Of a DNA stretch of 64,000 bases, positions 56,654 to 64,000 are shown one piece after another. The position numbers and the translations under genes are program-made. How positions within the stretch are numbered: the first letter of the stretch is position 1; each line of letters begins with the position of its first letter. The notes below the pieces were generated by a model. It saw only the letters and a program-made list of their open reading frames with translations, had not been told where the DNA came from and ran no database searches. Origin of the DNA: Bacillus sp. NP157 (GTDB taxonomy: Bacteria > Pseudomonadota > Gammaproteobacteria > Xanthomonadales > Rhodanobacteraceae); NCBI GenBank assembly GCA_018889975.1, contig CP076546.1:2728001-2792000 (forward strand). The letters run 5' to 3'.

Positions 56654-59101
56654 ATGGACACCTCCATGCCCCGTAGCGTTACCCGCCTTCGCCTGAAGGC
56701 CCTCGTGCTTGCCCTCGGCGTCGCCTGCGCTGGCGTCGCCCCTGCCGCCGCCCCGGCCACGCTCGCCGCGCCCCGCGATTTCCACATTGGCGCCGGGCCG
56801 CTTGCCCAGGCCCTGAACCGCTTCGCCGAGCAGAGCGACACCGTGCTGGTCTACGACGCGGCATTGACCCAGGGCCTGCAGGCACCGGCGGTCGACGGTC
56901 GCCTGCCCACCGCGGAGGTGCTCGACCGGCTGCTCGGCCGCTCGGGCCTGGCGTATCGGCTTGGCGAGGATGGTTCGGTGCGGATCGAACGCAGCACCGC
57001 GCAGGTTACCGCGCGGCCGGCCACGCCGACGCGTACGGCCTCGGGCGTGGCGCCGGCGACCGGCAGCCAGGGCAACCGCCATCGCAGCAACAAAGCCACC
57101 GACCTCGAAGGCGTCGACGTCCACGGCGTCACCGAGGGCTACGCCGCCAACGAGGTCTCGTTCGGCAAGTTCGCCGTGTCGCCACGCGAACTGCCCAGTT
57201 CGATCTCGGTGGTGACGCGCCAGCGCATGGACGACCAGAACATGGTCAGCGTGTACGACGTGCTCAATCGCACCACCGGCATCACGGCGGTGCCGTATGG
57301 CGTCGGCACGTCCTACTTCCAGGCGCGTGGCTACCAGCCCGACGTGCAGTTCGATGGCATCGCCGCGAACAACGGCCTGGAATACCAGTCGCAATTCGAC
57401 CTCGGGATGTACGACCGCCTGGAGATCTTCCGCGGCCCCGCCGGCATCCTGCAGGGCCAGGGCAGTCCCGGCGGCACGGTGAACCTCATCCGCAAGCGGC
57501 CGCTCGACGACGCGGCGTGGGGTGGCAACGTCTCGGTAGGCACGTGGAACCGCTACCAGGCCACGGTGGATGGCAGCACGCCGTTGAACGGCGACGGCAC
57601 GGTGCGCGGCCGCGCCGTGGTCTCGTCGCAGGGCCAGGATTACTTCTACGACAAGGCCAATTCACGTCATCAGTTCTTCTACGGCGTGGTCGAGATCGAC
57701 CTCTCGCCATCCACGGTGCTGACGCTTTCCACCGCCTACCAGCACGAACACAACGGTCCGCTCGACTGGGGCCAGTCGGTCTACGCGATACCGCCGCACG
57801 GCAAGGCACTCGATGCGCCGCGCTCCCAGTTCTACGGCACCGACTGGAGCTACGACCGGCCCAACCTCAACGACTATTACGCCGAGCTCGACCATGACTT
57901 CGGCAACGACTGGCATGGCAAGGTCAACATCGACCGCCGCACCACGGTGGACGGTTCCAAGTACGGTTACATCGATGGCCTGGTCGATCCCGACAACCAC
58001 GCCGACTACTGGTTGCAGCGGCAGTACACCAGCGGCGCGTGGACCGGCGCCGACATGAATGTGTCCGGCCCGTTCTCGCTGTTCGGGCGCGAGCAGCAAC
58101 TCACCGTCGGCTTCAACTACGCGCGACAGACCGCCGACAGCTTCAGCGGTGGCTTCGACGTGCCTGGCGGCGTCAACGTGATGGACCTCGGCGGGATCGC
58201 CTACCCGGAGATCCCGTTCGACAGCCGCAGCCTGACCGAGACGAAGCAGTACGGCGTCTACGCCGCGTTGCACCTGCATCCCGCCGAGGAGTGGAGCATG
58301 TTGCTCGGCAGCCAGCTGACCAACTACCGCAGCCGCAGCCGCTCCGGCGCCCCCGTGCCGCTCGGCGGCTGGGTGGATGCACCCAGCGTGGACCACAAGG
58401 CCTCGCCTTACCTCGGCGTGGTCTATGACATCAATCGCTGGCTCTCCGCGTACGCGAGCTACACGACGGTGTTCGTCCCGCAGAACAACCTCACCTTCAG
58501 CGGTACGCCGCTGAAGCCGCGCACCGGCAAGCAGTACGAAACCGGCCTGAAGGCCGAATTCCTCGATCGCCGGCTCAACGCGTCGTTCGCCGCGTTCCGA
58601 CTGCGCGACCAGAACCGCGCCTACGACGACCCGGACCACCCGAACTACTACATCGCCGCGGGCAAGGCGGAAAGCCAGGGCTGGGAGACGGAAATCAACG
58701 GTCGGCTCGCGCCGGGCTGGGATATCTCGGCGGGCTACACCTACCTGCTCACCCGCTACCTCAAGGATGCCTCCAGCGAAGGCCAGGTCTTCGATGCGGA
58801 GGAGCCGAAGAAAACGTTCAAGCTGTGGAGCGTCTACCGCTTCGAAGGCGACACGCCACACGGCTTCCGCATCGGCGGCGGCGCACGGATCCTCAGCAGC
58901 ACCACGCGTGGCACGATCACCCAGGGCGGCTACGCCGTGTTCGATGGCCAGGTCGGTTACCAGTTCGATCGCGACTGGTCGCTCACCCTCACCGTCAACA
59001 ACATCTTCGACCGCACCTATTTCGCCCGCGTGCCTGCGTCGTACTTCGGCATCTACGGCGATCCGCGCAACACCATGCTCACGTTGCGCAAGTCGTTGTG
59101 A
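56654..59101 (+). CDS. TonB-dependent siderophore receptor with STN signalling domain
   Basis: The 815-residue outer-membrane receptor has a signal peptide (about 1-38) and an N-terminal STN domain (FHIGAGPLAQALNRFAEQSDTVLVYDAALTQGLQ...LPTAEVLDRLLGRSGLAYRL) for transenvelope signalling. A plug with GVTEGYAANEVSFGKFAVSPRELPSSISVVTRQRM and RGYQPDVQFDGI follows, then a barrel ending LTLRKSL rather than a terminal Phe/Trp. It resembles FoxA/FpvA/FhuE-type ferrisiderophore receptors. With the FecI-FecR pair just upstream it forms a complete surface-signalling unit. Confidence 0.93.
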   Translation: MDTSMPRSVTRLRLKALVLALGVACAGVAPAAAPATLAAPRDFHIGAGPLAQALNRFAEQSDTVLVYDAALTQGLQAPAVDGRLPTAEVLDRLLGRSGLAYRLGEDGSVRIERSTAQVTARPATPTRTASGVAPATGSQGNRHRSNKATDLEGVDVHGVTEGYAANEVSFGKFAVSPRELPSSISVVTRQRMDDQNMVSVYDVLNRTTGITAVPYGVGTSYFQARGYQPDVQFDGIAANNGLEYQSQFDLGMYDRLEIFRGPAGILQGQGSPGGTVNLIRKRPLDDAAWGGNVSVGTWNRYQATVDGSTPLNGDGTVRGRAVVSSQGQDYFYDKANSRHQFFYGVVEIDLSPSTVLTLSTAYQHEHNGPLDWGQSVYAIPPHGKALDAPRSQFYGTDWSYDRPNLNDYYAELDHDFGNDWHGKVNIDRRTTVDGSKYGYIDGLVDPDNHADYWLQRQYTSGAWTGADMNVSGPFSLFGREQQLTVGFNYARQTADSFSGGFDVPGGVNVMDLGGIAYPEIPFDSRSLTETKQYGVYAALHLHPAEEWSMLLGSQLTNYRSRSRSGAPVPLGGWVDAPSVDHKASPYLGVVYDINRWLSAYASYTTVFVPQNNLTFSGTPLKPRTGKQYETGLKAEFLDRRLNASFAAFRLRDQNRAYDDPDHPNYYIAAGKAESQGWETEINGRLAPGWDISAGYTYLLTRYLKDASSEGQVFDAEEPKKTFKLWSVYRFEGDTPHGFRIGGGARILSSTTRGTITQGGYAVFDGQVGYQFDRDWSLTLTVNNIFDRTYFARVPASYFGIYGDPRNTMLTLRKSL

Positions 59102-60240
59102 TGGCCGCGCGCCGTGGCCCTTCGGGGGCCTCGCTGCGCCGGTGGAGCGCGGTGCACAGCGGGACGAGCCTGCTGTGCACCGTGTTCCTGCTGCTGTTGT
59201 GCATCACCGGCCTGCCGCTGGTATTCCAGGATGAGATCGAGGATGCGCTGGGCTCGCCGCATTCGGTCGACGTAACGCCGGGTTCACCGCTGCAATCGCT
59301 CGATGCCTTGCTTGCCGCCGCACAGGCGCGCTATCCCGGCGACGCGACCAACTTCATCAGCCTGCCCGACGACGACCCCGGCATGGCGACGATCGGCCTG
59401 GTCGATGCCGGCGGTGCTTATCACTGGGTGAAGTACGACCGCCACACGGGCGCGCTACTCGCCGACCAGCGCCACGCGGGCGAACAGCGCGTGTCGTTCA
59501 TGGACGTGGTGCTGGCCCTGCACGGCAGCCTGGCCGCTGGGCTACCGGGCACGTTGCTGCTCGGCCTGATGGGCATCCTGTTCCTCGTGGCGCTGGTCTC
59601 GGGCGTGGTGCTGTATGCGCCGTTCACGCCGCGCACGGGCGCGGGCACGCTCCGCCTGCGCGGCAACCGGCGTTTGCGCTGGCTGGACCTGCACAACGTG
59701 CTCGGCATCGTCTTGCTGGCGTGGCTGGGCGTGGTGGGGTTGACCGGTGTCATCAACACGCTTGAAAAACCCTTGTTCGGCGTCTGGCAGGCCACCGACG
59801 TCGCGCGCCTGGTCGCCGGCCAGGCGGACACGGCGGTCGCAGGCCATGGCGTCACGGTGCAGTTCGCCATGGACGAGGCCTTGCGCCGCCACCCACGCGA
59901 GACGGTGGCAAGCATCCTGTTCCCCAGCGCAGCGCGCCACCAGCCACGGCATTTCCTCGTCTGGCTGCATGGCGACACACCGCTGCGCCGCGAACTGCTG
60001 ACCCCGGTACTGGTCGACGCGGGCACCGGTCGCGTGATCGATGGCGAGCGTTTGCCGTGGTACCTGTCGGCACTGGAGGTGTCGCGTCCGCTGCACTTCG
60101 GCGACTACGGCGGCCAGCCGCTGAAGTGGCTGTGGTTCGTCTTCGACGTGGGCGCCATCGTCGTGCTCGCCAGCGGCGTGTATCTCTGGGTGGCGCGGCG
60201 CCGGCGCCGTGGCAAGCCAGCCGTCGGAGAGCCCGCATGA
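59101..60240 (+). CDS. PepSY-associated membrane protein (iron-uptake type)
   Basis: The 379-residue inner-membrane protein has about four hydrophobic helices (the first near 24-42) and PepSY-type periplasmic segments (LQSLDALLAAAQARYPG..., FAMDEALRRHPRETVASILFP). Histidines at helix ends (SAVHSGTSL, ALHGSLAAG, DLHNVLGI, RPLHFGDYGG) resemble the haem-binding layout of the FsrB/FoxB-like ferrisiderophore reductases encoded next to such receptors. It overlaps the receptor stop (TGATG). Reductase function is inferred. Confidence 0.85.
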   Translation: MAARRGPSGASLRRWSAVHSGTSLLCTVFLLLLCITGLPLVFQDEIEDALGSPHSVDVTPGSPLQSLDALLAAAQARYPGDATNFISLPDDDPGMATIGLVDAGGAYHWVKYDRHTGALLADQRHAGEQRVSFMDVVLALHGSLAAGLPGTLLLGLMGILFLVALVSGVVLYAPFTPRTGAGTLRLRGNRRLRWLDLHNVLGIVLLAWLGVVGLTGVINTLEKPLFGVWQATDVARLVAGQADTAVAGHGVTVQFAMDEALRRHPRETVASILFPSAARHQPRHFLVWLHGDTPLRRELLTPVLVDAGTGRVIDGERLPWYLSALEVSRPLHFGDYGGQPLKWLWFVFDVGAIVVLASGVYLWVARRRRRGKPAVGEPA

Positions 60241-60431
60241 CCGCGCCGCCGAACCACGGGCGAGCCACGCCACGCCTGCTCGCCCTGCCCCTCGCGAGCG
60301 CCGCCTGCGTGCTCGCCGGGCTGTTCATCGCCTTGCTGGCCGGTCCGGCGTGGCAGCCGCTCGCATGGCTGTTGCTCGCGCTGCCGGTGGCGCTGGTCGC
60401 GATCCTCGCGTGGCGTGGTGGGCGTCGTTAG
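60237..60431 (+). CDS. Small two-helix membrane protein at the end of the siderophore operon
   Basis: The 64-residue product has two hydrophobic stretches (about 15-35 and 39-57) and a basic C-terminus (WRGGRR). It overlaps the PepSY gene by four bases (ATGA). Small membrane proteins often end such operons, but I do not recognise a named family here. Confidence 0.68.
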   Translation: MTAPPNHGRATPRLLALPLASAACVLAGLFIALLAGPAWQPLAWLLLALPVALVAILAWRGGRR

Positions 60432-60437
60432 CCTGGC

Positions 60438-61268
60438 CTAGCCATCGGTGGACACGGTCACCGCTTCCCACTCGGCCAGTTCACGCGCGGTCGCCGCGAG
60501 CTTGTCGCGGATCAGGCCCAGCGCATCGCTCCCCAGGACCAGGTGGGCCGGCGGCGTTGCCGAGCCGATGGCGGCGAGCATCGCGCGGGCCGCCTTCGGC
60601 GGGTCGCCCAGCTGCTTGCCGCTCTTCTCCTCGCGTGCCTTGCGGATCGGATCGAACACCGCGTCGTAATCGGCGATCGTGCGCGGCGCACGCACCATCG
60701 ATCGGCCGGCCCAGTCGGTGCGGAACGAACCCGGTGCCACGGCGGTGACGTGGATGCCGAGCGACGCGACTTCCTTGCCGAGCGCTTCGGAGATGCCTTC
60801 CAGGGCGAACTTGCTGCCGCAGTAATAGGCGATGCCGGGCATGGTGATGTAGCCACCCATCGAGGTGATGTTGACGATGTGCCCGCGGCGACGCTCGCGC
60901 ATCGCGGGCAACACGGCTTTCATCATGGCCACCGCGCCGAACACATTGACGTCGAACTGGCGGCGCATGTCGTCCAGTGGCGATTCTTCCATGATGCCTT
61001 CGTGGCCATAGCCGGCGTTGTTGACCAGCACGTCGATGCCACCGACGGTCGCCTCGATGTCGGCGACGACAGCGCCGATCGCACCGACGTCGGTGACGTC
61101 GAGGATGCGCGCATGCGCCAGCGGGGACAGCGCTTCGAACGCGTCCCGGGCGTCGGCGTTACGGACGGTCCCGACGACGCGGTGGCCGGCCGCCAGGGCT
61201 TCCTGGGCCAGCGCACGGCCGAAGCCACTGCTGACGCCGGTGATGAGCAAGGTCTTGCTGGCTGCCAT
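60438..61268 (-). CDS. SDR-family oxidoreductase
   Basis: The 276-residue short-chain dehydrogenase has the nucleotide motif TGVSSGFG, the NNAG motif (LVNNAGYGHEG), a catalytic Ser in ITSMGG and YYCGSK supplying Tyr and Lys. GGAGATGC precedes the ATG. It is divergent from an AraC-family regulator that probably controls it. The substrate is unknown. Confidence 0.92.
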   Translation of the reverse strand: MAASKTLLITGVSSGFGRALAQEALAAGHRVVGTVRNADARDAFEALSPLAHARILDVTDVGAIGAVVADIEATVGGIDVLVNNAGYGHEGIMEESPLDDMRRQFDVNVFGAVAMMKAVLPAMRERRRGHIVNITSMGGYITMPGIAYYCGSKFALEGISEALGKEVASLGIHVTAVAPGSFRTDWAGRSMVRAPRTIADYDAVFDPIRKAREEKSGKQLGDPPKAARAMLAAIGSATPPAHLVLGSDALGLIRDKLAATARELAEWEAVTVSTDG

Positions 61269-61357
61269 GGAGCATCTCCTTCAGGATGAGGAGTGCATAA
61301 TCCGTAAAACGATATCCCTACATAAGGCCAGTCTCGCTACTTTTATTGCCTATTCCT

Positions 61358-62317
61358 ATGATCGCGACCGACCAAGCCCTACTCGACCCGGCGATCCAGG
61401 CGCGGATCGTCGCCCTGCTCGGGGCCCAGGCGCCCGCCGAGGGCTACAACCTCACGCCGATCGAGAGCGTGCGCATCCTCCGCTCCGATCGCGCACTCGT
61501 GCGCACCCCCGTGCTTTACGACCCGGGCATCGTCATCGTTTGCCAGGGCCGCAAACGCGGCTACTTCGGTAGCGAGGTGTACGTCTACGACGAGCAGCAC
61601 TACCTCGCCGTCGCCGTGCCGGTGCCCTTCAGCATGGAAACCGATTCCACGCCGGAGCGGCCCCTGCTCGCGCTTTACCTGCACCTGGATTTCGCTTTGG
61701 CGGCAGGGTTGGTGGCGCAGATCGACGAGGCAGGTCCGGCGCATGCGGTGCAGGCGCCACGCAGCATGATGTCGACGCCGATGGATCACGCCATGCAAGC
61801 CACGGTGCTGCGCTTCCTCGAAGCGATGGGGCGGCCGCTGGATGCGACCGTGCTTGGCCCTGCCCTGCTACGCGAGATCTACTTCCGCGTGCTCAGCGGC
61901 GAACAGGGCGCGCCGATGCGTGAGGCGCTGGCCACGCGCGGCCAGTTCGGCAAGGTCAGTCGTGCGCTGCGACTGATCCACGCCAGCTATGCAACGCCGC
62001 TCGACGTGGCACGACTCGCCGCCGAGGCGGGCATGAGCGAACCCAGTTTCCACAGCCACTTCAAGGCGGTGACACAGGTGTCGCCGATGCAGTACGTAAA
62101 GTCGACGCGACTGCACCAGGCCCGGCTGCTGATGGTGCGCCAGGGCTTCACCGCCGATGTCGCGAGCCATGCCGTGGGCTATGCCAGCCCGTCGCAGTTC
62201 AGTCGTGAGTTCAAGCGATTGTTCGGGGCGACGCCCGCTGCGGAGGCGAAGCGCATGCGCGAGGGGTTTGCGTTGCCGCCGGCGTTTGCGCGAGCCGTGT
62301 TTGTGTCGTCGCATTAG
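61358..62317 (+). CDS. AraC-family transcriptional regulator
   Basis: The 319-residue regulator has an N-terminal cupin-like AraC_N domain (LYDPGIVIVCQGRKRGYFG, VAVPVPFSMETD) and two C-terminal helix-turn-helix motifs (PLDVARLAAEAGMSEPSFHSHFKAVT and VASHAVGYASPSQFSREFKRLFG). An ATG at 61358 is used; a TTG four codons upstream is open. It is read away from the SDR gene, a common regulator-target pair. Confidence 0.92.
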   Translation: MIATDQALLDPAIQARIVALLGAQAPAEGYNLTPIESVRILRSDRALVRTPVLYDPGIVIVCQGRKRGYFGSEVYVYDEQHYLAVAVPVPFSMETDSTPERPLLALYLHLDFALAAGLVAQIDEAGPAHAVQAPRSMMSTPMDHAMQATVLRFLEAMGRPLDATVLGPALLREIYFRVLSGEQGAPMREALATRGQFGKVSRALRLIHASYATPLDVARLAAEAGMSEPSFHSHFKAVTQVSPMQYVKSTRLHQARLLMVRQGFTADVASHAVGYASPSQFSREFKRLFGATPAAEAKRMREGFALPPAFARAVFVSSH

Positions 62318-62337
62318 GGGGAATGCGGCGGATTAGG

Positions 62338-62359
62338 TCGCGGCCGGGGCCGCTCCTAC
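62338..62359 (-). repeat. Divergent REP-type palindrome before the zwf terminator
   Basis: Variant copy (TCGCGGCCGGGGCCGCTCCTAC-like, read in two parts TCGCGGCCGGG and GCCGCTCCTAC) with the same CTCCTAC edge. It lies 20 bases after the AraC stop. Confidence 0.7.
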
Positions 62360-62367
62360 AGGAAGAA

Positions 62368-62395
62368 AAAGGGCCCCGGGTTAGGGGGGCCCTTT
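62368..62395. terminator. Bidirectional terminator between araC-type gene and zwf
   Basis: AAAGGGCCCC and GGGGCCCTTT form a 10-bp stem with an 8-base loop. The plus strand continues TTTCGTTTT, the minus strand TTTTTCTTCC, so it can end both convergent transcripts. Confidence 0.85.
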
Positions 62396-62399
62396 CGTT

Positions 62400-64000
62400 T
62401 TACTTTTTGGGCGAACGCCGGGTTGGCGTGGCCTTGCGTGCCGCGGTCTTCGACGTGGTGGCTTTCTTCGCGACGACGCGCTTCGCGGTCGAGGTGCCGG
62501 ACACCTTGCGGGCGGTCGCGGTCCTTGCCGCCACCTTGCGCGTAGCGACCTTCTTCGCCGGAGCCTTCTTCGCGGCGGCCTTCTTCGCAGTGGCCTTCTT
62601 CGCCGGGGCAGCCCTCTTCACCGACGTGGAACGCAGCACCTTCTTCGCGGCGGCGCGCTTGCCTGCCGACGGCTTGGCCGGTTCCTTCGTGGCGAGGCCC
62701 GGGCCACCGTCCGTCTTCTGCCGGGCGGCGCGGCGGGCATTCATTTCGTTGCCCGTGTTCAGCGGACGCCACGAACGGCCACCCATCGCGAGCAACGTGT
62801 CGGACGACGCCGGGCCCGCACTGCCCGACGCGTAGTTCGGGAAGTCCGCCGGGACGCGCTGGCCCCAGTCATCGAGGACCGGCTGCACCGCGCGCCAGCA
62901 GGCTTCGACCATGTCGGCACGCTGGAACAGCGTGGCGTCGCCGGTCATGCAGTCGTACAGCAGCGTCTCGTAGCCCACGTTCGGCTCGGCGCGGAACCAG
63001 TCGGCGTATTTGAAATCCATCCGCACCGGTGCCAGTTCCACGCGCGGGCCAGGCCGCTTCACGTCGAACTGCAGCGAGATGCCCTCGTCCGGCTGGATCT
63101 GCAGCACCAGCCAGTCCGGGCCGAACGCGTCCATGCCGGTCCCGCGGAACGGTGCCATCGGCGCGGACTTGAAGCGGATCGCGATCTCCGACGTACGCCG
63201 GCCCATGTGCTTGCCGGTGCGCAGGTAGAACGGCACGCCGGACCAGCGCCAGGTGTCGATCGCCAGTTTCATGGCGACGAAGGTTTCCGTGACCGAATCC
63301 GGCGCCACGTCCGGCTCGTCGCGATAGGCACGGGCCAGTTCGCTGTTCACCGCGCCCGGGCCGTACTGGCCGCGCACGGCATCTTCCGGGGCGATCGGGC
63401 GGATCGCCTCGATGACTTCGGCCTTGCGCGTACGCACGGCTTCCGCGTCGAACGAGGTCGGCGGCTCCATCGCCACCATGGCCAGCAGCTGGAACAGGTG
63501 GTTGGGCACCATGTCGCGCAGTGCGCCGGTCTGCTCGTAGAACGAACCACGCCGCTCCACGCCGACCGTTTCCGCCACGGTGATCTGCACGTGGTCGATG
63601 CGGTCGCGGTTCCAGATCGGCTCGAACAGGCCGTTGGCGAAACGGAAGGCCATGATGTTCTGCACCGTTTCCTTACCCAGGAAGTGGTCGATGCGGTAGA
63701 TCTGGTCTTCGCGCAGCACTTTCAGCACGCGCTCGTTCAACGACTGGGCCGAAGCGAGGTCGTGGCCGAACGGCTTCTCGATGATCACGCGGCGCCAGAA
63801 GCGGCCGTCCGGGCCATCGTCCTGGACCAGGCCGGCTTCGCGCAGGCGCTCGATCACGTCGCCGAAGAAACGTTCCGGCGTGGCGAGGTAGAACAGCACG
63901 TTGCCCTGGGTGCCGCGGCGGCGTTCGATCTCGCGCAGCTTCACGCCCAGGCTCTGGAACGACGACGCGTCGTCGAAATCGCCCATGTGGTAGGTCATCT
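62400..64000 (-). CDS. zwf: Glucose-6-phosphate dehydrogenase with histone-H1-like tail (5' end outside window)
   Basis: The enzyme oxidises glucose-6-phosphate to 6-phosphogluconolactone. The N-terminal NADP-binding part is beyond the window; the visible part has the active-site [25 protein letters not shown] and [17 protein letters not shown]. After the normal family end (about GRSWRPLN) the frame continues for about 118 residues, from [14 protein letters not shown] to TRRSPKK. This stretch is dominated by [12 protein letters not shown] repeats like bacterial histone-H1 or AlgP-type tails. A separate small basic protein from the internal ATG (complement near 62742) is possible but has no ribosome site. 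Confidence 0.92.
   Translation of the reverse strand, partial: MTYHMGDFDDASSFQSLGVKLREIERRRGTQGNVLFYLATPERFFGDVIERLREAGLVQDDGPDGRFWRRVIIEKPFGHDLASAQSLNERVLKVLREDQIYRIDHFLGKETVQNIMAFRFANGLFEPIWNRDRIDHVQITVAETVGVERRGSFYEQTGALRDMVPNHLFQLLAMVAMEPPTSFDAEAVRTRKAEVIEAIRPIAPEDAVRGQYGPGAVNSELARAYRDEPDVAPDSVTETFVAMKLAIDTWRWSGVPFYLRTGKHMGRRTSEIAIRFKSAPMAPFRGTGMDAFGPDWLVLQIQPDEGISLQFDVKRPGPRVELAPVRMDFKYADWFRAEPNVGYETLLYDCMTGDATLFQRADMVEACWRAVQPVLDDWGQRVPADFPNYASGSAGPASSDTLLAMGGRSWRPLNTGNEMNARRAARQKTDGGPGLATKEPAKPSAGKRAAAKKVLRSTSVKRAAPAKKATAKKAAAKKAPAKKVATRKVAARTATARKVSGTSTAKRVVAKKATTSKTAARKATPTRRSPKK

Overview
The window is high-GC gammaproteobacterial chromosome. It looks like a Xanthomonadales member of the Rhodanobacteraceae (Luteibacter/Dyella type). 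That placement is inferred from the gene order around tuf-secE and lolB-ispE-prs, from the large TonB-dependent receptors, and from the GTAGGAGC-type intergenic palindromes; no 16S rRNA gene is present to confirm it. Most of the window is ordinary chromosome with tight operons and ATGA/TGATG overlaps. I see no prophage, integrase, transposase or CRISPR array.

Layout. 1-2.2 kb: translation block tRNA-Tyr/Gly/Thr-tuf-tRNA-Trp-secE-(nusG), read leftward from one promoter. 2.3-5.6 kb: an acyl-CoA thioesterase, then a three-gene partner-switching module (sensor PP2C phosphatase, HATPase kinase, STAS antagonist). 5.7-7.2 kb: an OhrR-type regulator divergent from an M14 peptidase. 7.2-14.8 kb: housekeeping genes read leftward (TPR lipoprotein, lolB, a GNAT-IspE fusion, tRNA-Gln, prs, rplY, pth, ychF). 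14.9-18.2 kb: hemA-prfA-ppk2. 18.2-22.6 kb: a gliding-type ABC operon followed by ctaG. 22.6-23.4 kb: gene-free repeat locus. 23.5-27 kb: an SRPBCC-type protein and a DesK/DesR-like two-component pair. 27.1-30.1 kb: GNAT-minCDE plus a small zincin-like protein. 30.1-30.9 kb: second repeat locus.

30.9-38 kb: two MFS transporters, cfa, an ATP-grasp enzyme, a double-PAS protein and two small genes. 38.1-43 kb: a 1617-residue autotransporter. 43.2-52.6 kb: a mannoside-utilisation operon (TonB-dependent receptor, GH2, GH125, GH92) behind a sigma70 promoter whose -35 lies in a LacI-type palindrome. 52.9-60.4 kb: a DUF3300 lipoprotein and an iron-regulated FecI-FecR-receptor-PepSY cluster with two Fur-box-like sites. 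60.4-64 kb: an SDR/AraC divergent pair and a partial glucose-6-phosphate dehydrogenase with a histone-H1-like tail.

The least expected features are: (i) two loci that each hold a ~250-bp and a ~140-bp element with shared long terminal inverted repeats, in opposite orientation and separated by inverted REP palindromes; (ii) three genes whose TAG stop codon lies inside a REP palindrome; (iii) the acetyltransferase-IspE fusion; (iv) the lysine/alanine-rich tail on glucose-6-phosphate dehydrogenase; (v) the small HExxH protein coupled to minE; and (vi) a double-PAS protein ending in what looks like the remnant of a chemoreceptor tip.
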